From positions 607,482 to 671,481 of the forward strand of contig NMRA01000128.1 in assembly GCA_002633005.1 (NCBI GenBank): a stretch of DNA of 64,000 bases, read 5' to 3'. Below the pieces are notes generated by a model. The model saw nothing but the letters and a program-made list of their open reading frames with translations, was not told the origin of the DNA and searched no databases. Shown here in pieces: positions 1 through 11,800 of this stretch (positions within the stretch are counted from its first letter, which is position 1; each line of letters starts with the position of its first letter). The DNA is from Phoronis australis (taxonomy: Eukaryota; Phoronida; Phoronidae). Position numbers and translations under genes: made by a program.

Positions 1-720
1 GTGCATTTTAAGCATCTTTAGGAGAATTATTGCAAAGCCCATGGAAAATGTGTTTAACGCTGAGAATCACAGTTGTCTAACGGTTAACACATCAGAAAAC
101 TTGCTGATTGAAAAGGTCAAATTTTCAGAAGTAAAATGCACCTAATGACCCCATGTTTGCACTAAATGACCTGAAACTTTGGATTCTGATTTGATTTACC
201 TGTGGCAATCAGACCTGTCAATTTGAAGTGTCTAGCTCAAAATTTTAGTTTGCACCTAATGACCTTTGACCTATTTCACCTGATTGGATGACCCGATTAC
301 TTAGAAAAGTAATTTTTTAAATTGTCATGTTGACTTATACCTGTGCACCGAATTTGAAAAAGATAGCTTTAAAACTGAAGGAGGAGTAGCATTTTGAAAA
401 TTATATGACCTTTGCACCAAACGACTTCTTACGGTGCAATATGGAACATAATTATATAACCAATCAAAATTTATATACTGTCAAAATTCATATGCTGAAT
501 TTAAAGACCGTACCTGCACCCAATTTGGAGTTATTAAGCCTCAAAGTTGGTCGGAAGAAGAATAAGAAGAAGAATAAGAAGAATAAGAATAAGAATAAAA
601 TTGAAGAAAACCCAGGAACAACAGTACTCTGCGCTTACACGCGCAGAGTAATAAGCATACGCAACAATCGCATATTCAACAAACGGCATTGTGCCGACAT
701 TTATACGCTATGAAAAATAT
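1..720. repeat. Degenerate repeat with GCACCTAATGACC-like units and AAGAAT microsatellite
   Basis: Variants of the phrase GCACCTAATGACC recur near 137, 160, 251, 408 and 515. At about 556-600 there is an AAGAAT/AAG microsatellite. A short hairpin with CTCTGCGC and GCGCAGAG arms follows near 628-650. The arrangement suggests an old dispersed element ending in a simple repeat. No coding signal is seen. Confidence 0.5.
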
Positions 721-2409
721 GACGCAAAATTTCAATAAATTGACATATTTAATTCAGTAAAATTTATCTGTCATTTTCTCTCACTCGTAAATCATCGATT
801 TCCAGTTTGAATGCTAGTAACATGTGGTCGGGATGCTTTGACTTGAGCATTATACTCAGTTAATATTGGTAACCTACTTTAGCAGACGATATTTTCACGG
901 TGGAAGCTTAGCATGATATAATGGGTAGTAAGCTAGAGTAGTTGCTTAAAATAAAAAATATTTTACATATTCACTTTTGGTCTATTTTGTTTCAATTTTT
1001 ATTTGCTTTTAAGTAAAAACATCATTTTAACAAGAAAAAACTCGGCGTGTCTTGAAAGGTCACGACCTCCGACCTCAGGCCTCTGACATACAAAGCAGTT
1101 ACAAAAGCCGAGGCGAGTCGAGAAAGGTAGATCGATTCATTGCAATGTTTCGCGTTCAGTATGTGGTATAAATAGATTATTGCATGTTCTCAGTCGTTAT
1201 CCCCCTTATTTAGAGCCCTCGTAGATTTTGGAGAATTATTTATCCCGTGTGATCGCATTCACAATCTAAGGACGACAGCGCAGTATGAGGCAAGCCAATG
1301 AAGCAAGGAATTTTCCAAAAAGAATTCCAAGTAGAATATAACATTTGAATAGTACGGTACCTTTATAACTCATTTTAAGCAGTGAGCAATTGCCTCTTAT
1401 TAATCGGACTGGCTGTTGCTTGAAGTCGGCATACTTTTGTTTATATCAAAGGTCACAGTTTTTATATAAGGGAAATGTGCTAACTCTACGTCTTAACATA
1501 CCTAATAAAGAGACGTGTTTTGCCTTGTTGTAGAAAAATCGACAAAGTGGCGAGCAGTGGACCGATCAAGAAAAATCTTGAAATTTGAAACTAAAAGAAA
1601 AATTCTTTGATGTCAACAGAAATTCAAAATCTTTACGAACAAACTTTAAAAATACCTGGTGAATAGGTTGAATTCTGTTTCAGTGCCAGAGAACCACTTT
1701 GAATATTGCAATTTTGTCTGTTTTTAGCGTTCCATACTTCTTTAAAATGGATTGGACCATGTTAACAGCTCAAATCAAATGTTTCTCTGTCAGTTAAATT
1801 GGTACCAGTACAGTAGTTGTTAAGACTAATTCGTAAAACTGGGAATCTGTGTGCCGTAAAGAATTTTCTTTCGTTTCAAATTTTAACAAACGATTTATCA
1901 CGCGCTTGTCACTTCGCCGGTTTGGTCCCATAATGCAACGCGCAATCTAATTATTTGGAAATGTGACTTCAGGACCTGTTGACCCGAAGGTGAATAGGAA
2001 TATGAGCTTTTAGTAGGAAGGTGGTGATGAACACTTTAGTAAACAATATATTTATATAAATCTATACAAACAAATGTTTCGGTTAGAGACAGAATCATTG
2101 GACACAACTGATGTTAGAAGTCAACATAATCAACAAATGAGAGAGTCCACGCAAATGAATGTATGGCGCGTGTTATGGCCAGACCTGCAATTTGACGTCA
2201 TATCGTTATGCTTTCGATTCCAGTATGTGCAAGGACTCTTTGTTACGCTGGACAATATTTTATTTAGAGCGATTTTCCAATAACAGTAAACTTGACATCT
2301 TACTGGAAATTTTCGGCCAACTCTTTCGTACAAGTTACAAGAAGGCAGTTTGCAAGAAGTGTGGAACGGCATTATTTTCTGCATCTTACACACAGGTCAG
2401 GTGACTTAC
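721..2409. other. Intronic sequence, one MITE remnant, no gene seen
   Basis: This belongs to the intron downstream of the last visible exon. At about 1670-1735 there is a stretch complementary to the small inverted-repeat element at 61254-61415 (shared core around GCCAGAGAACCACTTT), so it is probably a decayed copy. Nothing else could be supported on either strand. Confidence 0.5.
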
Positions 2410-2832
2410 CTCGATAGTTGTTAACATTGCTGCCATCGGCTACGTGCGCAGCAGTTTTCTCCGCCATGTCAAGTAAGCTTTTGCAATATTCGGTTTGGTT
2501 ACTCATTGGTGAACCCGCCAAGACTTTCAACGATGGTCTGCTTGGACACTTGAAATAGCTCAGATCATTCTGAGAAGAGGCGTCGACCTCGAAATCGGAT
2601 ATATCTGCCGACTGCCGACAACCGAGCTCGGATGACGAGGTGGTTCGCAGCGAGAATTGCGAATCTTTGTCGGACGGATCCAGGTCGCTGTGGTCCAGGT
2701 TACTCCGGATATCGGCCGAAGCGTGGGACGAATCTGAGCTGAGGTCAGTTTGAGTGCAGCTGTAGAAACCGGGATGATCTCCGACAGGTAAACCGACGAG
2801 GCAGATGGGGGTTTCCAAACAGTTGTCGCTAC
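2410..2832 (-). CDS. Exon 11: acidic Ser/Asp-rich region, gene continues off-window
   Basis: A phase 1-1 exon of 423 bases is bounded by ATTTAGCAG|GT and CGAG|GTAAGT. It encodes about 141 residues. The first third has three Cys (DNCLETPICLVG and GFYSC). The middle is low-complexity and acidic, with SSDSSHASADIRSNLDHSD and DPSDKDSQF. The end turns more regular with EYCKSLLDMAEKTAAHVADG, which has helical character. That last stretch loosely resembles the start of a GAIN subdomain A from adhesion GPCRs, but this is inference. The donor means at least one more exon lies to the left of the window. Confidence 0.65.
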
Positions 2833-5800
2833 CTGCTAAATGACTTGGGAATATGCGCACAACAGATATCCAGTTTTATATAGACGTATAGAGAAGCAAC
2901 AAATCACGTTATCGATCTCCACTGCTGATCGATGAGCGGCTAATAACAAAGCGTTCGACCGCTTGGTCCAGTCGATAGCGCATTCTGATTTTTTCAGGTT
3001 TTAAATGGCAAAAAAGAGATGGTTGAAGAAACATGAGTCAGATGACTCAAACAATACGCTCGGTGGGCATGCCTACTGGTCTTCTGAACATAAATATCTT
3101 CTAAGAGTTGATTTCTGCCAGTTTCACGTTTACCATGTAGGGTGACTCCAAGCGAAGGTAGTATTTTCGTGTTGTGGATGAATGAATGAATTTGTCCAAC
3201 AAATTTTCCTTTCAGCGCAGTCGTCACTCGCTGATTCCAAACTCTGTTTTAGTCAATAATAACGTTTTCCAGCAAATCACCTAACTTTTCGTTTAAATCA
3301 CAACTTAACCAGGCCAATTATACATTACGCCCAAGTAAATCGACAGCTACATGTATTTATGGGTTTGTCACGCATCTACACTGCTTTTGTCAAAGTTACC
3401 ATCTAAAGCCCCATAGACTAATGCTCAAGACTCAGTCTGGTGGCTGACGGATAAAGATGTCGTTTTCACTAAAAATGCAAATTCTGATTACCATAGAGAC
3501 ATATTTCAGCGTCAGTTACAGGGCAATAAGACCTTGCCTTCTGTCCAAAATTAATTATTGATTCAGGCCACTTAATTATTAAAAATCGCCCTCATCCTGT
3601 TTGATAGTGTTTTCTAGGCTTGAGAAGAAAACACAAGCCAGTCGTTATTGTGTTAGACCAGGCCCATATATTTGCTGGTCACGGTGCGTTAGTTTCAGCC
3701 ACCATAGGCAGTATATGGAAGACAATAGTTGTAACCAATTTCAATTAAAAAAGATAAGAACGCAATGATGTTGCTTTGAAAGAGTAAATATGCCTGTGAA
3801 GTAAGCTCGTGGTGTATAGCGAAATTATTGTTCTTCTGGTCAGTATTGAGTATCCATTGGAAACCTGTGTTGAGTTGGTCATGTTTTTTTTTACATTGAA
3901 AAGGGACGCAATAACCAAAATGTCACATTTGTAGCATACATAGGCGTACTCATTAAGGGTTAGGGGAACAGTAGTTAACGCTGAAATGTGTCTGTGAGAT
4001 AACATTGAAGATTTGAATTTTTGCAGTGACGATATCAACGTTGTGTTTCTCCCTCAACTAGTTGCCAGGTACAAAAAGTGACTGATTCTAATGAACGGTC
4101 TACTCACTGTCTACGCGAGCATCTGCTTGCGCGTCGATTTCGGGAAAAATCTCCTGCGAGTCGGTTAAATTCAATTTAGCTCCTTGGCAAGTTGCAGGCT
4201 CAGACACACAAAACTGCCTAATGGAGATTTTGCTCTTCTCTCCTGAAATGACAAAAATCGTTTTCGCGTGTTTTGTCTGCAAATGTAATCAAAAACATGT
4301 GGCACTCTTTCCCAATGCTACGGGCACGTAATTCTAAATTTTAATGTTCTGAATCCCATAAAGGATTTTTCACTTAAAACGTGTAATTCCTCAACTAGTA
4401 ACAGCAATTTCGGCTGACGTAATTTTAATGGGGTATGTCCTCTTTGAAGGCCTTTTTCTGTCAATTTGGCATGTTTCACTTATCAGAACAGGTAGTTTAA
4501 ACCTTTTTATTTACTTGATGTTTAAAAATTCTTCAAACTGAAATTTTGATGCAGTGAGAAAGCTCCAAAAACTCCAACGAGTCCGAGTAAGTTTTCCTTT
4601 CCTGATATGGTCGAGTTGTCCGAGGATTTGGTGTCCCATGTCCGTTACATATCTAACAATTTGCTGTTTGACAAGAGCAATGATCCTATGAGCAGGTAAT
4701 AAAACTAATTAATACAACAGTGATTCAGCTGGTTAGGCAAGCAGTGCTCGCACAGACCTTTTTACGATAAAGAAAGCGTCACGTAACAATGGATTGCGGG
4801 ATACGGCGCCAATCACCGAAGTGTACGTATTCTTCAATAAAGAATTTTTCAAAAGATCCTACGGCAGTGTATCAGGGACCCACCGTTTTAAAGAACACCC
4901 CTTCATAACTTGACCCTTATAAAGTGAAAGCGTAACGCGTGTAATGTGCTAGGCTTGAGAAGTGGCCGTCTCGCGTGAAACTATATTGAAATATACGTAC
5001 CCAAGTTTCTGGTAACTGCCTCCCCAGGGGTAAACGGGACTCGATTCGGTAACAGATTTGCTGCAGCAGCGTGGCTAAGTGATATTCGAGGTGAGTTGAA
5101 CATTTCCAGAACTGTTAAGTTGCAATAGATAGCCGGGTGGGTTTGCATTGCTCTCCCGACTTTCAGAGCTAACCGTTCGTTCTTACTTCGGATTGATTTA
5201 AGCGCAAACCTTGAATTGAGTCACAAGTGTCTCGTATCGTCTTTTCCAGTAGCGCTGTTTTACCAAGCAATGATTTCTTTAAGTTACTTTTGTTCCCTAA
5301 AAAGTGCCCACGATTAATTGGCGCTATTTTTCCTATCTTTTCCGAAAAAGCTTCCATGGGAGCTTTGTAATGATGGGCGCTTTTTAGAAATCCCTGCTTG
5401 TCACGAACATTACGTTCTCAAGTCAACAATTTTCCGTAACGCGGTACAGGGTGATTGTCAGTCAAATGCAAGACTTGCATTGGTGCTGAGTTGAACACAC
5501 ATCAGAATTTTTTTGTGGACAGAGCAAGCATCGCTTTCGAGAGCGGTTTTTAATTTAAAGCTCCTGTATATTATTTGAAACATGCTTCCACACACAAGAA
5601 ATATTATTCTACTACAGAAAACGAGGGGACGTATAAGAAAGATCACGCTCGCGGTTGTGATCTCTGATCATAGTTTTTACAGTGAATTTTGCGAGTCTTC
5701 CTCCCTTTCTTGTTTGAGCACTTGTCATTTTAGATAGAAAAAATACCAAAAGCACTGCCATAGATTATATTTCAACTGAAGTATACAATTATACATCTAA

Positions 5801-8800
5801 AACTGTTTTTGACCAACAAAGACGGATTAATTTTGTTTTTCATTTCAAACACGTTTGAATCATGAAAGTGGGCTGCTCAGTTCTTTCTGTGTACGTACTG
5901 GCCTCCTCTTGTTTAATGGTGCTCCCTGTTCAGCTTCACTCACCGAGAACGATGCTTCAGCAAACACAGTTGTACCTTCTCGCTAACTTTGCCAACATGG
6001 CGCTGGTGGTCTGGTGATCACTCAAAAACGCAAGAGGGTTGTCAGTCCGGCAGCCAACTGATTGTTGGCATGTTTATTGATGAAAAAAAGAGTGCACAGT
6101 CACCAAACAGTTCAGATTAAAACGAAAAAAATGGTGAACTATATTTCTGAAATAACGTCTGTGATACCGGTACGTTTTAAAACGATATTTTACCAGTAGG
6201 CCTACCTCTGTTTTACCAAACGGTTTCCGATATAGAATCGACATTGAGTAACGGTATGCAGCCCTATGTACGAATCCACGGTTTCGAGTTAGGCATGTGT
6301 AGCGTTAGCCAGCCAGCTAGCTGTATGGAGACTGTCAAATGTACCACTTAGCCAGCCTACTACCTGGCATCTAGGTACCACTATGTGTTCAGCTCCGTCA
6401 GACCTTGAAATTGCACACAGCTCGGGTTGTTCTGCTCGTCACCTCGCCGTGAAACTTGTATTAACATATAGACCGGCGGAGGTGCTTACAAAATCTGGGA
6501 GTCAACCGACACTCACCTTCCCCTTTAGGCAGCCATTTAAGTGAAAAGGCAGCCTAATAAACGTCACTTTCATGCGTAATTTTCCGCCTTTTGCAACAAA
6601 GAAAAGTATGCCGTCGTTTACACTCTTTCACGAAAGGTAATCTTGATGAATGTTGTTTAACATGGCTTCTCATTGGTTAAATTAATGAAACCGACGTTAT
6701 AACATTCAGTCATTCACATTGGTTGAAATCTGAGAAGTCCTTTAGATTTCCTGTTACGTAGTATGGCGACCACCTTTGACACGGAATTCTGTGTGTGGAC
6801 ATCAATGCGCATGCTTGGTCGGAAGTTTACCGATCACATCGCCACTACTTGCACACGCCTTCTACACACTGAACTTGTTTGGGCTTAAGCGGGATCGGGA
6901 TTTCCTTGATTTTGTTTACTTTGATCATTACCCGTTTTGATAAATCACAACTATTCAAGTCAAAGGTGATTGCCATACTACGTAACAGAAAACTGACAGG
7001 GGTTTCCCATGGCCCGGTCTCTAATCTTTTTACTCGAAATGGAACTCGAAATTATGTTTGGCATTCTCTACTTTTTGTGTGAACTCAAGATAAGTGCCTA
7101 TTATTCTATGCTCGAGTACATAATGAGTTATGTGGATAATTCATTAGTCCAAGTTTGCAGTTGATAATCCCAACATGAAGGCTAAATTTTCGAGTTTGAA
7201 CTCGAAATTTCGAGTTTTTATTCGAGTTTAATTGTAGCACGAATATAAGGGTCGTCAAGTGTAAACTTGGACTAGAAACTCATAATGCGTAAACTGTAAT
7301 GTATTCGAACACAGTCTAATAACCACTTATCTTGAGTTCGCACAAAAGGACCAGAGAATTGCCAAAAATAATTTCGAGGTCGTTTCGAGTACAAAGATTA
7401 GAGACAGATTTCAACCAATGGGGATGACTGAAGGTTATGACGTCGGTTTCATTACTTTAACCAATGAGAAGCCATGTTAAAAACATTCCACAGTGCTAAC
7501 TTTCGTAACACTGTGAAAGAGTGTAACGCGCTAAAATTACAACAGGAAGTAAACAAATGGAAGTCGGAATAGTTCGACAAAAATCGGGCAAGATCGGTGG
7601 AACACGCGCCAGCAGTGTATGCGATCGTCTGCGTTCTATATTCGTTTGTTGGCAGAAGGAATGAGTTAGAGAATGGGGAGAAATAGCCAGCCAGCTGTCT
7701 GAAGACAATCGTCCAAACACAGCTAGGTACCACTGTGTGTTAATCTTCCATAGACCCCTAAAATGCACACAGCCAGGGTAGTTCTGCTCTTCACCTCGCC
7801 GTGAAACTTGGTTCGACATGTAAAGCTAAAGACCGGTCGGGGTGCGTGCAAATTTTGCTGCTGCGGAAGTTGTGGCAAAAATTTAGGAAATAGCTCGTGC
7901 GCGTGACACGAGCGTACTGCTTTCAAAATGACAACATTCTTTTCATTGTTACAAAAGGTCGAGAATGACGCAAGAAAATGACGTTTATTGCATTGTTTTT
8001 CACTTAAACGGTTGTAACAGACAAGGTGAGTGTCAGTTGACTCCCAGATTTTGCATGCAGCTCGTCCGGTGTTTAGCTTTAAATGTTGAAACAGGTTTCA
8101 CGGCGAGGTGACGTGCAGAACTACCCTAGCTGTATGCAATTTCGGGGTCTATGGAAGATTAACACACAGTGGTACCTAGCCAGCCAGCTAGCTGTATGAA
8201 GACTGTCGTCAAAATACAGCTAGGTCCCACTGCGTGTATTTCTTCCGTAGACCCCGAAATTGCACGCAGCCAGTGTAGTTCTGCTCGTCACCGCGCCGTG
8301 AAACTTGTAATCAACATGTAAAGCTAAAGACCGGACGGTGTGCATGCAAAATCTGGGAGTCCAGCGACACTCACCGTTACAGCCGTTTAAGTGAAAAACA
8401 ATGCAATAAACGTCATTTTCTTGCGTAACTCTCTGCCTTTTCTAACAATGATAAGTATTTCGTCGTTTTGAAAACAGTACGCTCGTGTCACACGCACGCG
8501 CCATTTCCTAAATTTTTGCGACATCTCTCGGGAGATGATGATAGCTTGGCAGCAACAAAATTTCTTCTCAAATTCGATTTTTCGGTACCAAAATTCTAAA
8601 CAATTTTAATGAAGTGAAACCAGTTCTGATAATTTGTTGAGACGTGTACGCAACCTTGTGAAAGAACAACAGTTGATTGAAGAATCGGCGAAAAAAGAAA
8701 CTGGCCAATAGGTGACACAAAATTTCATGGCGCCGAAAGCCGTCACTAAAGATCGCTCCACAACTTTAGCAGCTGAATAACGGTAGAACGCCATTTTTGC

Positions 8801-11800
8801 CAACACCGTTAAATAATTTAATTTACTCAAGGAAGGCTGTAGTTTTTAATGACACTAATTTTGTGTCAGATTTTATCTTACCACTTTTTTACCCGCATCG
8901 GTGCAAAGCTGTATATTTATATACAGCTTTGTACCAAGGCTAAGTGGTACCTAGCTGTTTTTTGACGATAGTCTTCATACAGCTAGTTGGCTGGCTAGGG
9001 GAGAAAGTGGTACACATAAGATTCTGAGAATTAAATGCAGTACGCCGTTTTTATTTTATTTTTTATTTCTATTTTTTATTTTTCATTTTTACGATTCCGA
9101 TGCCAGATTTGTCGACTTCAGATTGGATTTGGTGACCTGTGCCCGGTTGCATGAAACAGTCCCAAATAGGGACTCAACTAAGTTCCCTAAATTTTCTGCG
9201 TATTTGTGGACTTGTGAAAACATTGATTGCCCTTTCTTGCATTGCTTTAGTTTCTTTATTAAGTCAACCTTTGGCTTTATTAGAAATCGAGAGTGAACTT
9301 TACGTTGAATTGTCAATGTTATCGAAAATAAGTAGTGATCTTTTGATGCAACACCCCCATGTTAAGGATTGAGTCCCTATTTATTTTCAATAATATCAGG
9401 GCTCAGTTTTTAGTTAGATTATTAGAAAATGTCATTAATCAAAGAGGAGCTCATAATAAAAATGAAATGAAAGAAAATGTTGCATATGTGAGTTCATAAA
9501 GACACAAACGAGCAAAAAGACTTTGGGGCCTTAGTTGAATCCCTATTTGGGACAGTTTCATGCAACCGGCCACAGGGATTCTCAGTTTTGGCGACCACAG
9601 ATTTCGCTTGGGGACTTGGGATTTTGCCAGGTCGCCAAATGCGACTTGGCGTCGAGCTAAGCGTCAAGCGCTGTCAAGGCTAAGTCTAGCCTTGGTACAA
9701 AGCTGTATGCTAAATATACAGCTTTGCTCCGATGTGGGTAAAAAGTAGTGAGATAAAATCTGATACAAAATTAGTGTCATTAAAAACTACAGTCTTCATT
9801 GCGTAATCTAAATTATTTAACGGTGTTGGAAAAAATGGCGTTCTACAGTTATTTTGCAGCTAAAGTTGTGGGGCGATCTTATGCGTCGGCTTTCGGCGCC
9901 ATGAAATGTTGCGTCACCTATTGGCCAGTTTCTTTTTTCGCCGATTCTTCAATCAACTGTTCTTCTTCCACGAGGTTGCGTAGATGTCACAACAAATTAT
10001 CGGAACTGGTTTCATTTAGTTACAAGTTTTTAGATTTTTTGATACCGAATTACAGAATTTCAGAAGAAATTTTGCTGCTGCCAAGCTATCAACATCTCCC
10101 GAGAGATGTCGCAAAAATTTAGGAAACGGCGCGTGCGCGTGTCACGAGCGTACTGTTTTTAAAACGACGACATAACTTTTCTTTTATAGAAAAGGCGGAG
10201 GATTACGCAAGAAAATGACGTTTATTAGATTGTTTTCCACTTAAACCGCTGTAACGGGCAAGATGAGTGTCGTTTGATGCCCAGATTTTGCATGCACCCC
10301 GTCCGGTCTTTAGCTCTACATGTTGATACAGTTTTCACGGCGAGGTGACGAGCAGAACTACCCTGGCGTGCAATTTCGGGGTCTATGGAAGAAAAACTCA
10401 CATAGCTGTATTTTGACGATAGTCTTCATACAGCTAGTTGGCTGGCTAGGCTCAGCCAGGACGATGTTGCTTACCTGCGGTCTTTGCTTTGACACTTTTT
10501 GGCATTGCTGTTGAATTCCTTACCATTGTTTTCCATGTAGCGGCCGACCGCGTCCTTCGCCAGTCAAACTCGTCAGACATCTTACGTCGGCTACATGCTA
10601 CAACTGCTGCCGTCCTGCTCGCATGTGAGATACATGGCACGAGTATGTAAACGGACTAGTAAAATACTTCGTACTCACGCGCGGTATATCTGACACGTGC
10701 GTCTACGTAGACACAGCAAATTCACTTACCCAAAACTAGCACGAGCAAGAAAAGAAAGCAAACGAAAGCACCGGGGCAAGTTAGCTTTGGCACAAAGCCG
10801 TATACTAAATATAGTTTTTGACGATAGTCTTCGTACAGCTAGGTGGCTGTCTACGGTGCAACAATGAGCTAAATACAGAGCTCATTGGGTTCAAGTACGC
10901 TTCGTTTAATTTGTTGGCACGCCATCTTACTGGGGGTCCGTTTCATCGGGGTTGTATGTTCACGCTCGAAAACAGGAATACGACTGACTGGGAACCGGCC
11001 AAGCGTTATAGATATCGGTAAAACCTCTTTCACGGTGCCACATGTGAGCCATGATTTTGTGTAAAGTTGCCCGTTTCCGTACGACCTCGACCCATTTCGT
11101 CAAAGTGTTTAGACGGGTTTAGATGTTCTGAGAATGAATGGTGGTTGCGGTGGAAGTGTTCGTGGCAATGACGATGATATTGTTGAGCTTTCCAAGCACT
11201 TTATTAGTGCTACTTCTAGAGTGTTCTATACGGAGAATGCGGTAATGCTGCTCAGTTCAGGGCCATGTACATCTTCTTGATTAATCGAGTCTTCGGGATG
11301 CTTCAGAGATATGTGAAGGCTAACGATGTCGGAGGCTACATCAAAATCATTACCACAATTTTGGACGTGTTTCTTTGAATTATATGCACGTTGGGGAACA
11401 CTATTTTCTCAGAATTAAACTATTGAGACGGGCGCGCCCTGCCTTTGAGAATTATATAGTTACAGTTTCGCGCCACTTTCTTAGTTGACTCTACTTGTAG
11501 GGGTGTTCCATTACGTCACCCATATTTTAGGCTCGTCCTCACGCACATTCTGTTGGTTTATAAAAAGCCGCGCATTAGAGTAGTTGTGGCGGGCTGTCTG
11601 GGGTCTGAAACCCACTCCAGCCTCAAGTTCTCAATCACAATGAGTGATGTGTTGTAAGCACCCTAGGCCCAGTTGCATAAAAGTTGCTAACTGGCGTCTA
11701 AGGCCTTGTAACGAGATGGAACGCTTGTGAAGACTGAAAAGGCTGCACTGTTGAAGAAACTGGAGTCAATCCAGACTGAGCCAACGATGCCCAGTCACTG

